A program made the position numbers and the translations under genes. From Paragordius varius (Eukaryota > Nematomorpha): a DNA stretch of 64,000 nucleotides. Shown one piece after another: positions 51,901-62,350 of the stretch. The DNA is taken from positions 7,006,001 to 7,070,000 of the forward strand of contig OZ176050.1 of NCBI GenBank assembly GCA_964247055.1, read 5' to 3'. The first letter of the stretch is position 1. Each line of letters opens with the position of its first letter. A model generated the notes under the pieces. The model saw only the letters and a program-made list of their open reading frames with translations. It ran no database searches and was not told the origin of the DNA.

Positions 51901-54900
51901 AATTAATTGTTAAAATATTTTATTTGAAAAAATATTATGATAAGAAACGCTTGATTTCAACAGTTATGGATGGAGAATTGGTAAAAAAATGGCTGAATTG
52001 CTGAATATTAACTATAATATTTTATCATTTAGCGATTCCTATTCTACTTCTGATGTCGGTGCTGTTGTTAGTCGTATTATAAGACTGCCTAAATAAATGT
52101 ATTGTGAAACTATTTCAATTTTTCAGTTGTCAAAAGATAAGTTGTAATGATTCTGAGCGTTTATATCAATAATTTTAGTTTTTTTTGTAGTTAATCGTCA
52201 GACCGAATTTTTGACATTCAGTCAAAAATTCTGTTAAGAGTTTTTTAGGTTGTCCACTGAATTTGACAGCAGTATAGTGTCGTAGTCTTATAAATACGAC
52301 TAACAAAAGCGCCCCCGACATCAGAAGAAGTATAGGAATCGCTAAATCAAAAATGATAAAATATAATAAACTATGGTCGTCACACGACATCAAACTTAAA
52401 ACAAAAATTCGATTAGTTAAATCCCTAATATATTATAAGCTATACGCTTCAGAAAGTTGGACAAAAAATGACAAAAGATACATTAACGCCTTCGAAATGT
52501 GGTGCTGGCGGAAGATACTACAAATCACATGGAAAGACAAAGTAAAGAACACTGTAATCCTTGACAAAATAAATCCCGAGATACGCTTGTTCGGCATGTG
52601 CCTCAAAATGAAATTATCATACTTTGGTCACATTACCAGAGCTAATGACTTGGAATTCCAACTAATGCCAGGCAAGGTCGAAGGATCCAGGAAACGTGGA
52701 CGCTGCAAGATGCGCTGGATCGAAAACCTAACCAAAGAAACCAATCTTTCTTTACAACAGCTAACAGCACTCGCTTACAATCGAAAAAACTGGAGAAAAA
52801 TACCTTCGAAAAAGCAATTTGCTATAATAATAATAATAAACTATAATACAGCCAAATCATTTTATAAGGTATAAAAATCTAAAACCAACATATGAAGAGG
52901 AGGAAAGAGATGAAAAATTTATAATCGTATAACTTTAGTTAAAGAGAATGTTAAAAATCCATCCAAGCATTCTAGAATCTCTTAAAAATTAATGAATTAA
53001 ATACTCGCTCTTGAAGCATTATTCAAAATAATATCTTGCGATGACAATGAAAAAAACTTATTCGAAATAAGCTAAATATATGATCCGGACACAATCAGGA
53101 ATAGAAGCATATGCAATTTGGTTCACAAAAAAATATTGATTTATGTTCATTAATAAGTGCGGACACAATCATGATATGATAAATGTTGAGAAAAAGGGAA
53201 ATTTTATCTAAACAAAAAGGGATAAACATAAATATCTTGTTGTTCTGGGGTGTTGGCATGGGAATTCGCCATTATATGGCGGTACTCCATTGAGAGCATT
53301 TCTCTAATCCTTTTCTCAATATGAAGAAATAAAAGAAGGATTTTTTTGGAAAATAAATCTGATAAGTAACGGTTTTTCACGCTAAAAATTTTAATAAATC
53401 ATATAATCCAAACACGGCGTCAAATGTTAAAGGCTTTGCAATAGTGATTAAATGATGCGGAAAGGCGAACACGAATAGTTAATTTTATTTTATACAATAC
53501 ACTTTTTCATATGTATATCATTAAATAATTATTTTTGCACATAAAATGTTTAATTTATGTGTATTAAATCCTTACCATATCTTCAAAAAGCACAACTATT
53601 ATTTTTATAAAATGACTAGCATAAATGATTTTTGCGAAACAAATCAATAATTTTTCGGAAAATTTATAAATAAAGATTTAAATCAAATAGGGTATATTAA
53701 TCTCCAAAAAAATTCATTTTAAATTTGTTATAACCAAAATTAAATATTTATCTCTTTTAACAAGCGCTATAATTTGCAATTACTTTTTACATACATAAAG
53801 TTTCACAGCTATTTCCAATTAGGTGTGTTTAATATATTGTGTATGTTGCAATTAAGGGAGAATAATACAGTCATATATGTTTATAAATGTCAAACATACG
53901 TTTTTAATTGATTTTTCTTTGTTTTTGTTACCAATAAATAGGCTATTATTATTTTAAGGCTGAAAAATGGGTATGTTGAAGGTTGACATATCAAACATCA
54001 TAACAATTAAAAACAAAGTAAAATCAATTAAAAACGTATGTTTGACATTTATAAAAATACATGACTGTAAAACATTTATCATAAAATGAATGGAATGAAA
54101 ATTTACCTTAAAAGCTAAACAAACTTTGCGTGCAATTAATTTTTCACGGCCATTAAGGATAACCGGATACCGAACCTCCTTACCATCCAAATCCCGTTCA
54201 ACTTTCCCATCTAAAGCCGGAGATTTCCGGGCCTCGGCATGGGCATAATCGGGACCCACAGTGTAGACTTTAACGTCAGTCCCATCGGTTGGCATAAATT
54301 CTTCGTATATGTATGATCCGCTCTAAATAACATACCAATCAATAAAAAATAAGTATGTATTAAAACAAATTGAATGCAAATCTAAATTATTTCCTGTGTG
54401 ATTTATAATTTGCTAGTTAATAAGGTTACTACACTCTTGGCCTGATAAATCTACACGATTTGGAATTTTCCCTAGCGCTCAAATTTTAAAAAAATTTGGC
54501 TCTAAACATTTTTTTTCTCTTTTCCATCAAAAGATGCTTAAATTTCTAATTTAATTTCAAAACAGAAAAAATTCCAAATTTTGGACGTTAATTTAGTTTT
54601 TAATAATCATATTGGGTTTTATTTTCGCATATTTGCATCTTATAATGCTCTCACAAACTATGCATTTTATTATACGCCCGTTACAATATATCTCAGTTTC
54701 TATTTACAAACAATGGGTTGCTAAGTTTCAAACAGTTAGAATTGCGCTATTATATAAGGCCAAAAATGTCTCGGTATGTAAGCTAAAAAATATATTCCTG
54801 CCAAATAGATAATAATAATTCGTTTATCTTTGTACAATGTCATATTAAAAACAATAATGATGTCGCCCAGATATTTTTGTACAAATATATATGTGCGGTC

Positions 54901-56453
54901 CAACTTGTAGATAAAATGCTTTCTTGCCCTGTCTTTTAAAACACTATCCTTGGTTATAAAATAAAAGCGCCTTAATAAACTACCGGTTAATGATCATTAT
55001 AAAAAAAGCCTAGTTAATTTTAAACGCGAATAAAAACACAACATGTTTAAGACAGAGATGAAATTGCCTTATGCAGATGCAATTTATGGGATTTCCAACC
55101 TGATGATACATTAAAAGGTGATAAAAATGATGGATAAAGAACACTATTCTATTATTGCGATTTGGATTTAAATAACCAATCAATAAACATCATATAGAGT
55201 TTACACTCAAGTTAAATATGAATTAAATATAACTAAAAATAATTTCCTAATACCCTCTTTTCAATCATCAAAACTCCATAAGGTAATTTCAGATGTTTGG
55301 ATTATATACAATATAGACTACCAAAAAAACTAACAATCAGTTTTATTTATACATGTGCGACTTGAGAACGGTTAAAATAGAAGGATAAAAATTTCGATAT
55401 TAAGGTTAATTAAGCGCTTCATTAAAAAGAAATTATATAAAATATCTAATCTTCTAGTCAAAGCGAAACAACAATTTTAATGTATATAAAGATTATTATG
55501 ATTCGTATTAATCAATATGGAGGTGGGCTGAGAAGTATCATGTAAAATATATGGTAAAAACATATTGTGATGGTATAGCATAAAAAAGAATAACTTTTTG
55601 CGACTAAATAAAATATGGAGGAATGAGAATCCTGCCAGCACAATTATTAATTTAATAAATCCAAAAAAATTTAATATTTACATGCATTATTGATAAATAT
55701 ATGGTTAAATATTTATATTATATAAATATAGAAAACCTTGCGGACTGCGCTAACACTAGAATAAACACTGGATCGACTACCGATTTTTCGGAAAAGGCGT
55801 TGACTTCCTCCGCCGGCAGACTCCGGATAGTAAATATATATGTTATGATCTTCTGCGTTAACTGGTTTTTCTACAAAGGGTTTATTGAAGACTCGTCCAT
55901 TAATCTCAATGTGATCCTCACTTTCGACCAAATTAATGGTTTCTGTATATTAGAAACCTAAAATATACCATTTTTTGAATCTCTGTCTAACACAGCATAA
56001 CGAGGCATCTCTAATCCTTCATTTTCTAAAATTTTGTAAACTTCTCGCCTAAAATAAAACACAATCTTTACCGGTCCATTAATTTATACTGCATAGACAA
56101 ATTATTAATAATCAGAGGATTGCGGTATTTTGCGTATTCAATGGCCTTTTCTAACCGAAAACCAGCAGAATGAAAAGAAATTAAACAATCAACCACAGGC
56201 CAATCCTCTATTGGTTCATTTAATATATCATTTTGGGATATAATCTATAAATTTTAAATTAATATACAAGTGTGCTTATATATTCAAATTTATCCAATCG
56301 TTTTAGTATTTCAAACATCGGCTTAGACCTAGATTTTTTCTCCATAGCACACACTCCAACCAGAATGTGCTTTTTATCGGAGTTTTTAACCATTTCATCT
56401 GAGATTATGAAATCATTCCTAACCACTCGGTGACATATGTCTTTAATCCTTCC
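38607..56453 (-). CDS. PPIP5K: Diphosphoinositol pentakisphosphate kinase (PPIP5K/Vip1)
   Basis: Dual-domain enzyme that phosphorylates InsP6/InsP7 and carries a histidine-phosphatase-like domain. About 26 exons were traced. The N-terminal ATP-grasp kinase (56.45-50.9 kb) shows [84 protein letters not shown] and [13 protein letters not shown]. The phosphatase domain begins at 50.54 kb with [12 protein letters not shown] and continues with [82 protein letters not shown] and [17 protein letters not shown] to [12 protein letters not shown] Ser/Asn-rich tail ends in [19 protein letters not shown], as in vertebrate PPIP5K, with TAA at 38607. Four introns are 23-26 nt, while others exceed 2 kb and carry transposons. 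The start codon is unresolved: the first exon reads in from an acceptor at 56453, and the first in-frame ATG is at 56393. Confidence 0.95.
39359..39583. repeat. MITE family D, copy 1, about 225 bp (PPIP5K intron)
   Basis: Inverted ends cagtcatgtatc...gatacatgactg, extending inward over about 80 bp with small differences (gttaaatgggtataaatat against atatttatacccatttaac). The ends resemble those of the element at 53868-54067. Non-coding. Confidence 0.82.
45411..45595. repeat. GC-rich SINE-like insertion (PPIP5K intron)
   Basis: An island distinctly richer in GC than its surroundings. It contains an inverted pair ggcgttcgaaatct / agatttcgaacgcc around a 13-bp loop, a tggtatagtaggtac stretch resembling a Pol III box A, gttcgaaatc resembling box B, and an A-rich 3' tail (aaaaaaggaaaaaagag). 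This is compatible with a tRNA-related SINE, but the box spacing is short and target duplications are not clear. Confidence 0.4.
50057..50082 (-). other. PPIP5K: Ultrashort intron, 26 nt
   Basis: Begins gtaaaat and ends tttttag. Removal joins KPKQLQ to EILDITRYL in phase 0, reproducing the conserved PPIP5K sequence RPEQLQEVLDITRLL. The length is not a multiple of three. Confidence 0.93.
52020..52860. mobile_element. 5'-truncated LINE with a 5' inversion (PPIP5K intron)
   Basis: Non-LTR retrotransposon fragment in two opposite-facing pieces. On plus from about 52275 it encodes the C-terminal reverse-transcriptase tail ([16 protein letters not shown], then [29 protein letters not shown] and [20 protein letters not shown]). 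On minus from about 52275 down to about 52020 it encodes the preceding RT part ([35 protein letters not shown]). The YLGSLI...[10 protein letters not shown] segment is present in both pieces as an inverted repeat (52025-52092 and 52277-52350). The element ends with an (ATA)n tail near 52826-52840. The clade was not assigned. Confidence 0.85.
53868..54067. repeat. MITE family D-like, 200 bp (PPIP5K intron)
   Basis: Inverted repeats of about 65 bp starting cagtcatatatgtttataaa, with a right end complementary to it (catgactg), flanked by TA on both sides. The inner arms contain tgtcaaacatacgtttttaa. It shares the cagtcat terminus with the element at 39359-39583 but differs inside. It lies 40 bp from the splice donor at 54107. 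Confidence 0.85.
55943..55968 (-). other. PPIP5K: Ultrashort intron, 26 nt
   Basis: Begins gtatatt and ends atatacag. It contains an in-frame TAG. Removal joins AVLDRDSKN to [16 protein letters not shown], aligning with the family's RYAVLNRDP...NLIEGEDQVEVNG within one residue of length. Confidence 0.92.
56049..56071 (-). other. PPIP5K: Ultrashort intron, 23 nt
   Basis: Begins gtaaaga and ends attttag. Removal joins CG to G and yields [18 protein letters not shown], matching PPIP5K QYYIQDRREVYRILQEEG without gaps. This is the cleanest case in the window. Confidence 0.96.
56245..56267 (-). other. PPIP5K: Ultrashort intron, 23 nt
   Basis: Begins gtatatt and ends tttatag. It contains an in-frame TAA. 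Removal yields [19 protein letters not shown], which aligns without gaps to the human PPIP5K segment RFDYLTVVILGEDVILNEP. Confidence 0.95.
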
Positions 56454-57544
56454 CTAATATGCGAAACACCTTCACAGTCATCCGATTCAAATTAGGGTCT
56501 TTGGGGACCACAGAAATGTTTTTTAAATATATCTCAAAATATAAACAAATTACTATTGCAAGTGCACGTATAAAACATTGATGGGCCGAAATATAAAAAA
56601 GATTCATATAAAAACTTGCTATTCTTATTTTAGGGATAAATCTTAAGAAAAAATAGTGAATACATGTCCTCATTAGTTAAATATAAAAAATACTTTTTAT
56701 AATTGTTAGAATTGATTCAAATAAAAAATGAGCTTCAATTTTAGCGTTATAATCAAATTAGCACGATAATTGGCAGAAATGATGTAAGTAATGGCGTGAA
56801 GTAATTGTATATGGAACTCGTTTTTTAAAAATAATTTTTTAAACAATTTTGCTTATTCATATAATTTTTATTAGCATAAAATATTAAATTGGAACTGTCT
56901 TTTCCAGGTGTTTTTAAATCACTATATATCCCGGTTATCGAATTGTTTGAAAAATGGTTAAATTCATATATTTGAGAGGTGGTTATTGTAATCAGGACAA
57001 ATATATCATAACAATTTTTCCTAATAAGTTTAACACATTGGCAAGAAATAGAAATAATATGCAAAATTGCGATGACATTTTGCATATGCATATTTTATGT
57101 TCGGCCCGAAGATTTTTGGGTCAAAAATACGACTTGGGAAGCCATTTGTGTTAGACACCCTTGGTGTAAACAATTTTTCTATAATTAAAGCCTTTGCACC
57201 AATTTATTTACATCCAGGGCCGCTTATTATCTTTGTAATGCCCGTGCAAATTCTTATATTAAAACCCAATATAAATTGGGACAGTTCACAAGATTGAACT
57301 AAACACCTGATTATATCAATATATATCTAGTTTTTACTGGTTAAATGCAACATGAAAGCTTAATAAAATTAATTTACGTATTTAACCATATATACATTTA
57401 TTTGCCTATTTTATTGGAGAAAAATGGCGATAAATAAGTTTGATATGAGGTTCTTTTCACTATTTATATTTTTAAAATAACTTGCATTATTATGCGCCTA
57501 AAAAGAAAGAAAGCATATTCTTAACTTCGGGTTAATATCTTAAT

Positions 57545-57615
57545 TACTTTTTGAGATATTCAAATTTTAAATCTCTCTGGGATATAAAACTACCACAAAA
57601 GGTCAAAAAGTGTTA
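57545..57615 (+). repeat. Dispersed repeat family C, fragment
   Basis: The right part only: agatattcaaattttaaat, then acaaaaggtcaaaaagtgtta. Same order and orientation as 23750-23815. It abuts the 3' end of the LINE relic that follows. Confidence 0.45.
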
Positions 57616-57639
57616 TCACTAAGACTTTAGCAATTCATT

Positions 57640-58990
57640 CTTCTATTTTTCATATGGTTGGTTGGTTATTTCTAATTCGTAAACGACTTTTTGGATATAG
57701 TTTGCACTATTGATTTCCACGTTTATATCTTTTACCACTAGATTCAAATTGTTGAATGTCATCTTATATTCCTCTTTTATCATGTCTAACGGTGGTCCCC
57801 TTTTCCCCTGCCCTTCTTCACAAGCATTTTGTATTTTCGATAAAGAATTAGATTGCTTGACATGACTAAAATATGTTAACATTCTTTTGTGAATTTTCTC
57901 TAAGATATTTGTTTTATCATTTATATGTGTAGTTAACTATCCAATATTTATTTTATCTTTCCATGTGTATTCTAGCATCTTGCGTCAGCAGCGCTTAAGC
58001 CATGAGAATTTGTTCTATTTTTTTTAAAGTTCTGTGGATAATCTTTATTTTTGGTTTTCAACTCCTAGACTTTTGTTTTTCCACATCCATATTAATTGGG
58101 TCATCGCCTCCCTATTCAATCCTATTCTCTTTCTGATGCCAGGAGTTAAAAAGCCATCCTCGGAAATTATATTACTTCAGTCTCTGAAACATTGGCTGCA
58201 TAAATCCTTTTTTATTATCCCTTCCACTTCCTAGCATTGTTTAATGAGAAACTTTTCATATTTCCTTTTTTATCATGGAAATTCTTTGTTATATTTTTTA
58301 AATTTATTATTCCCCCTTGATATTCTCATCCGCTTTTCGGCTGCCTCTTAACTCTTTTCTGACATTCATTTATTACAATTCCTCTTTACCCTTTAAACTT
58401 TTTCCTTTGCCACTTGATTAATAACTTTTTTTATCGTTCCCCATAAATCGGAACTACATTCATTGTCTAATTTATCCAATCTATCTTTTGTTTCTGATCT
58501 AACCTATTTGATATGTTTCAGATCATATCGCCATGTCTGTTTAGCGTTATTTTTAATCATTTCAAGATTGATTTTTGTTATTTAAAGTTCATCATCGCTA
58601 GAGCAACTGCTTTTGCTTGTTCTTGTATCTACTATAAAACCCATTTTTGTTGAAAAATTATATAATTTGGTTTTTGTATTGCCGTATGATGTGTATAACC
58701 TCCTACAGTGTTGTGGAAACCATTGGCTATCATCATAACGTTTTCCTGGCAAAAATTAATCAAAGCTTTCCAGCCTCGTTTCGTTCTCCCCATCCATATG
58801 AAACGACTATTTCATCTACCATACCTCTACCAACTTTGCTGTTCCAGCCACCTCATTAGATAATTATATCCCCTTTCCTTGTTTCATCCAAAACTTAAGT
58901 TTTGTATAAAAATCATCTGTCTTTTTTGGGAGCATTTGACGTATGAGCATAGACTACAATGTATGATTTAAATTGGCCTGCACGATACTA
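57640..58990 (-). mobile_element. Broken LINE relic (endonuclease and RT tail)
   Basis: Read on minus, the upstream half retains endonuclease-type segments (IVVYAHTSNAPKKTDDFYTK near 58.93 kb; KALINFCQENVMMIANGF near 58.74 kb). The downstream half retains the end of the reverse-transcriptase region (SEDGFLTPGIRKRIGL near 58.16 kb; MLTYFSHVKQSNSLSK near 57.85 kb; EEGQGKRGPPLDMIK near 57.8 kb). The RT core between them is missing, so the copy is internally deleted, and its frame is interrupted many times. Slightly richer in C and G than its flanks. It lies between PPIP5K and HRI. Confidence 0.78.
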
Positions 58991-59317
58991 TTCTGGGTGT
59001 ATATAGTATATAACGTTTAAAATTGGTTGCTAAAATGTTTGATCACTAACAGAAACCAAACTGATTATAATTGAAAGAGAAATGGAATAATTGAATTTAG
59101 ATATTCTAGGTTTAATGGAGATGTGCAAAAGGTATCGCGAAAACACAAAAAGAAAACTACATTTTGTTGAGATCGTGAAGAAATAACGAAAAATTAAAAG
59201 GCTTTGCTGTATGAATAACGAAGTATTGTTCATATACGGACAATTGTTAAAGTATTTTTTATTCCAGAACTTTTTACCATAATTATTATTTCTTATTAAC
59301 TTCAATAGATTTTGATA

Positions 59318-59790
59318 GGAAAATGTATCAGGATTATTATTCTGCATTTAGTTTTCCTTACGATAAGAAAGTTATTTACACTTTGTGGTAAGTGCTACAT
59401 AACAGAAATGGGCAAAATTTCCTCATATTTTTTTAAATATTTTTTTGGTGAAAGATACAGATTTCTTTACAAAAAAAATCACTAAAATATATCATAAACT
59501 ACATATAAAAAGCAAATTTCAAAAATGAAAGTTTATTTTTTATCTTCTAAAATGGGCATGCCTTTTTTAAAGAACGCAAAATGCCGGGATTGCATAATAA
59601 AAATTTTAAATATATGGAAATTTCATCAACTAAAAATATATTTAAAAAATGCTTAATTTTTCAAAAATTTAATTTTTAGCAAAATTTAATTGAGGTGTAC
59701 TTCATACTATTTTGAGTTATGATTTTAAAAACGTCTTTAGATATTATAATACACTTTTTCAATATAATTTGATAATAGGTTTTCTGGATT
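59318..59790 (+). repeat. Dispersed repeat family B, copy 2
   Basis: Shares atgtatcaggattat, tttgtggtaag, cttcatactatttt...atgatt and acactttttc in order with 18460-18960, with diverged sequence between the blocks. Confidence 0.6.
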
Positions 59791-60894
59791 TTTGATTATA
59801 TTATAGTAAAAACGATTGTTTTTAGATAATTCATAAATGATACTTTCGCAAGAATAGAAAAGTATGGTATTTATCATAATACCATCGATGAATTGTCACG
59901 AGTCGTTGTGACTTATTTGTCAATATTATAGTTATATATTTATAACTAACATGAAAATTTGCCACAGGATTTTTATTTTGGAAGGCCTATTTAATAAAGA
60001 GTGGGACCCTAAATTTTTGCTTTTAAATGGCAAATAACTAATAGATATTGAGTTTATATGGTCGCTTAAGCTCTCCGTAAAATGCTTCCACATGTTATTA
60101 TATATGCTGACCTATTAATAGAGTATAAAACAAAACCCTTCGATAATTTAGCTTTTAAATGGGGAATATTAAATTAATGTCTCATGAGCTTTCCAAAATC
60201 CATGCACGATATACTTATATAGTTGCATATATAATATTGTAGAACTGCTTAGGGCAGTAATAAGGGGAACCGCGGTCCTAGATGTGCTGTTTGGCTCAAT
60301 TAATTGTAAAATTTTTAATGTACTTTTGGAGAATAAACAAACAGCTATGAAAATTTGATCGGTATTTGACTCTTGAGACAAGAAATATATTATCTTAAGC
60401 CTTTTAAAATTTTTTCGGTTAGTAGCACTGGCATAGGGGTTTATTTTAAAAAAGCGCTGTATTTTCTTTGCATTTACATATGGAATACCTAAAACAATTA
60501 TTTATAGCATCACAAATAGGTAAATCCCTTATAACCACGATGGTCGCGTATTTTTCAGAGGGTAGACCCCTAATCAGCGGCTAATTAAAAAGCTCCTAAC
60601 TAAAATTTCTTACGGGAAATATTTAAAAATATTATAATTTCATAGATTGGGCTTGCTTAAAAAAATATTAAGATGCGCAAAAAATGGCATTTTACAGAGG
60701 GGCGGCTAAATATAGGTGCTAAAAAGGTGGGCCGACTTCGGAGAAATCGGTAAAGAAACATATGAATGGGCCTACATGTCCACTAAAATCCAACTCTACA
60801 TGTTTATTAATATATATATATATATATATATTCTATTTCTTTCGTAAAATTGCATTATAAGTATTATTTCGAAATTTATTTTTGGCCACCCTAA
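59791..60894. other. Intergenic, about 1.1 kb
   Basis: No conserved gene. A minus-strand open frame at 60169-60381 has no recognised motif. The stretch at 60520-60740 is somewhat GC-richer (gagggtagacccctaatcag, aggggcggctaaatataggt) and may be an old repeat. A TA microsatellite lies at about 60811-60830. Confidence 0.5.
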
Positions 60895-62345
60895 TTAATC
60901 AAAATCATATATAATTAATGTCAATTTTTCTTTTAGATTTGTTGCTGTAGGCCTATCTTGAGGTTGAATATTTATACAATCCATAATTAACTGATTCTAC
61001 AGGCATTATAATATATTTTAATACATATGGTGTAGATTGAAGGCATGTTAAAAAATTGTTTGGCTTTTTGCAAAAAAGACAGAGGGTACGAATCCTTTCA
61101 CATTCGGTCGAAAAACTGTGCAAACTTTCAAATAAAATAATTCCAATGCTAAATATATCTACCTATATAATGTAATTATAAAAAAAGACCTTTAACCTTA
61201 TAATCGTAAAAAGTATGAGCAGGGTTCAATTGTTCAGGTGCACTATATAAGGAAGTTCCAACATTATGGGATAGGCGTGTTAAACTATTTGAAGCTCGCG
61301 ATTCTTGAAAATTCTTTGGATTTATATTTATGGCAAGACCGAAATCTCCGATGACAGCACTAACGTCTTCATTAACAATTTCGGATTCAAAACTGCAAAA
61401 TATATTGTCTGGTTTTAAATCGCGATGAATTATATGTAAGCTGTGAAGATATTCAAGGCCGCAAGATATGTCACAAAATATTTTATGTTTCATACAATTC
61501 AATATACGATCGGTTTTATTGAATTCTTTTAGAGAAAATATATTTCTCAGTGTGTGAGTGTAATACTTATATTTAATGTTCAGAAAAATGTCGATTGCGG
61601 GGTTTGGATGAAGAGTTTCAATAGGAAAAGTACCTTCTAACCAAGAATCATGATATCGAATTATGTTTGGATGATTAAAGGATGATATTAACTTAACCTA
61701 TACTTAATACGGTAAACAACTTCATTTAGGGCCTTCTCGAAATTTATATTCAGAACGTTGTGGTTCCCATAAGTTGGAAAAAATATCAAAACTTTTTTAA
61801 CAGTATAAGGTCTGTTATCTAGTTTACCAAAACTTTTGTACACATTACTAAACCCCCCTTTGTCCATCCATTTAAGTGATGCAAATTTTTCGGTTGTGTG
61901 CAAACTTTCTAATGTTTTAATATTTAAATGTTCTGCAAATGCTGTCCATATTTTTTTCCTAATGTCTGAAAAATAAGCGCCCAAAAATATTTTCGGAATA
62001 AAATCAATGTCAGACAATAATTGTACGCACCTATTTAGTCAAATAATAATACTTTTCGAAATCATAACTTTTCAAAGTATATAAATTTTCTAAAAGCGAT
62101 GCCATTATTAACCATGAAGAATATGAACAATTTTTGGAAACTTGATCGATAATATTTTCATCATTTATTGATTTAGTCAAAAGATCTGAATCTAAGAAAT
62201 TAAAAAATATTTTACAATCAAAATTTTGAATTGTATGGGTGTGTTTATTTAAAAACATATTATTGGTTAGGGAAATGAATGTGATAAATTTTATCTGGAT
62301 TAAAAAAATGCTTTCGGCATATTCCATTTTTGAATGTCTCATCAT
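60895..62345 (-). CDS. EIF2AK1: eIF2-alpha kinase, HRI-type
   Basis: Ser/Thr kinase that phosphorylates eIF2-alpha to throttle translation under stress. Exons 62345-62053, 62030-61721, 61697-61197, 61162-61025 and 60990-60895 give 445 residues, ending TAA at 60895. The N-terminal region has the HRI-like [18 protein letters not shown] and [15 protein letters not shown]. The kinase domain has [20 protein letters not shown] with [79 protein letters not shown] and PQDRPTA. The FSTE.ER motif is typical of eIF2-alpha kinases. The glycine loop is atypical (first and third Gly replaced). The protein is shorter than human HRI (about 630) because the kinase insert and N-terminus are reduced. All four introns are 22-34 nt. 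The start is uncertain: later in-frame ATGs exist, such as in NNMFLNK near 62258. Confidence 0.9.
60991..61024 (-). other. EIF2AK1: Short intron, 34 nt
   Basis: Begins gtattaa and ends gaatcag. Removal joins STPY to [16 protein letters not shown], restoring the kinase subdomain XI motif. The length is not a multiple of three. Confidence 0.85.
61163..61196 (-). other. EIF2AK1: Short intron, 34 nt
   Basis: Begins gttaaag and ends atatag. Removal joins YDYK to [12 protein letters not shown], the conserved DYKVDIxSLGIxLFE segment of the family. Confidence 0.93.
61698..61720 (-). other. EIF2AK1: Ultrashort intron, 23 nt
   Basis: Begins gttgttt and ends agtatag. Removal yields [20 protein letters not shown], matching the human HRI segment LREVKVLAGLQHPNIVGYH gap-free. 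The length is not a multiple of three, and unspliced reading hits a stop. Confidence 0.94.
62031..62052 (-). other. EIF2AK1: Ultrashort intron, 22 nt
   Basis: Begins gtattat, contains tgactaaa (branch-site-like) and ends aaatag. Removal joins SYDFEK to [15 protein letters not shown] and removes an in-frame TAG. Confidence 0.85.
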
Positions 62346-62350
62346 TGTCA
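62346..62350. promoter_or_regulatory. Bidirectional start region of HRI and IPMK
   Basis: The first in-frame ATG of HRI (minus, 62345) and the ATG of IPMK (plus, 62351) are separated by only five bases. Unless HRI uses a downstream ATG, both promoters and 5' leaders must lie inside the opposite gene's first exon. No TATA or other core element can be fixed by eye in this AT-rich context. Confidence 0.45.

Noticed and set aside
57097-57297. Plus-strand open frame between PPIP5K and the LINE relic
   Set aside because: No homology recognised and the composition is typical of spacer; a chance frame is the simpler view.
60169-60381. 70-codon minus frame with a slightly GC-rich core
   Set aside because: No recognisable motif or splice context; possibly repeat-derived.
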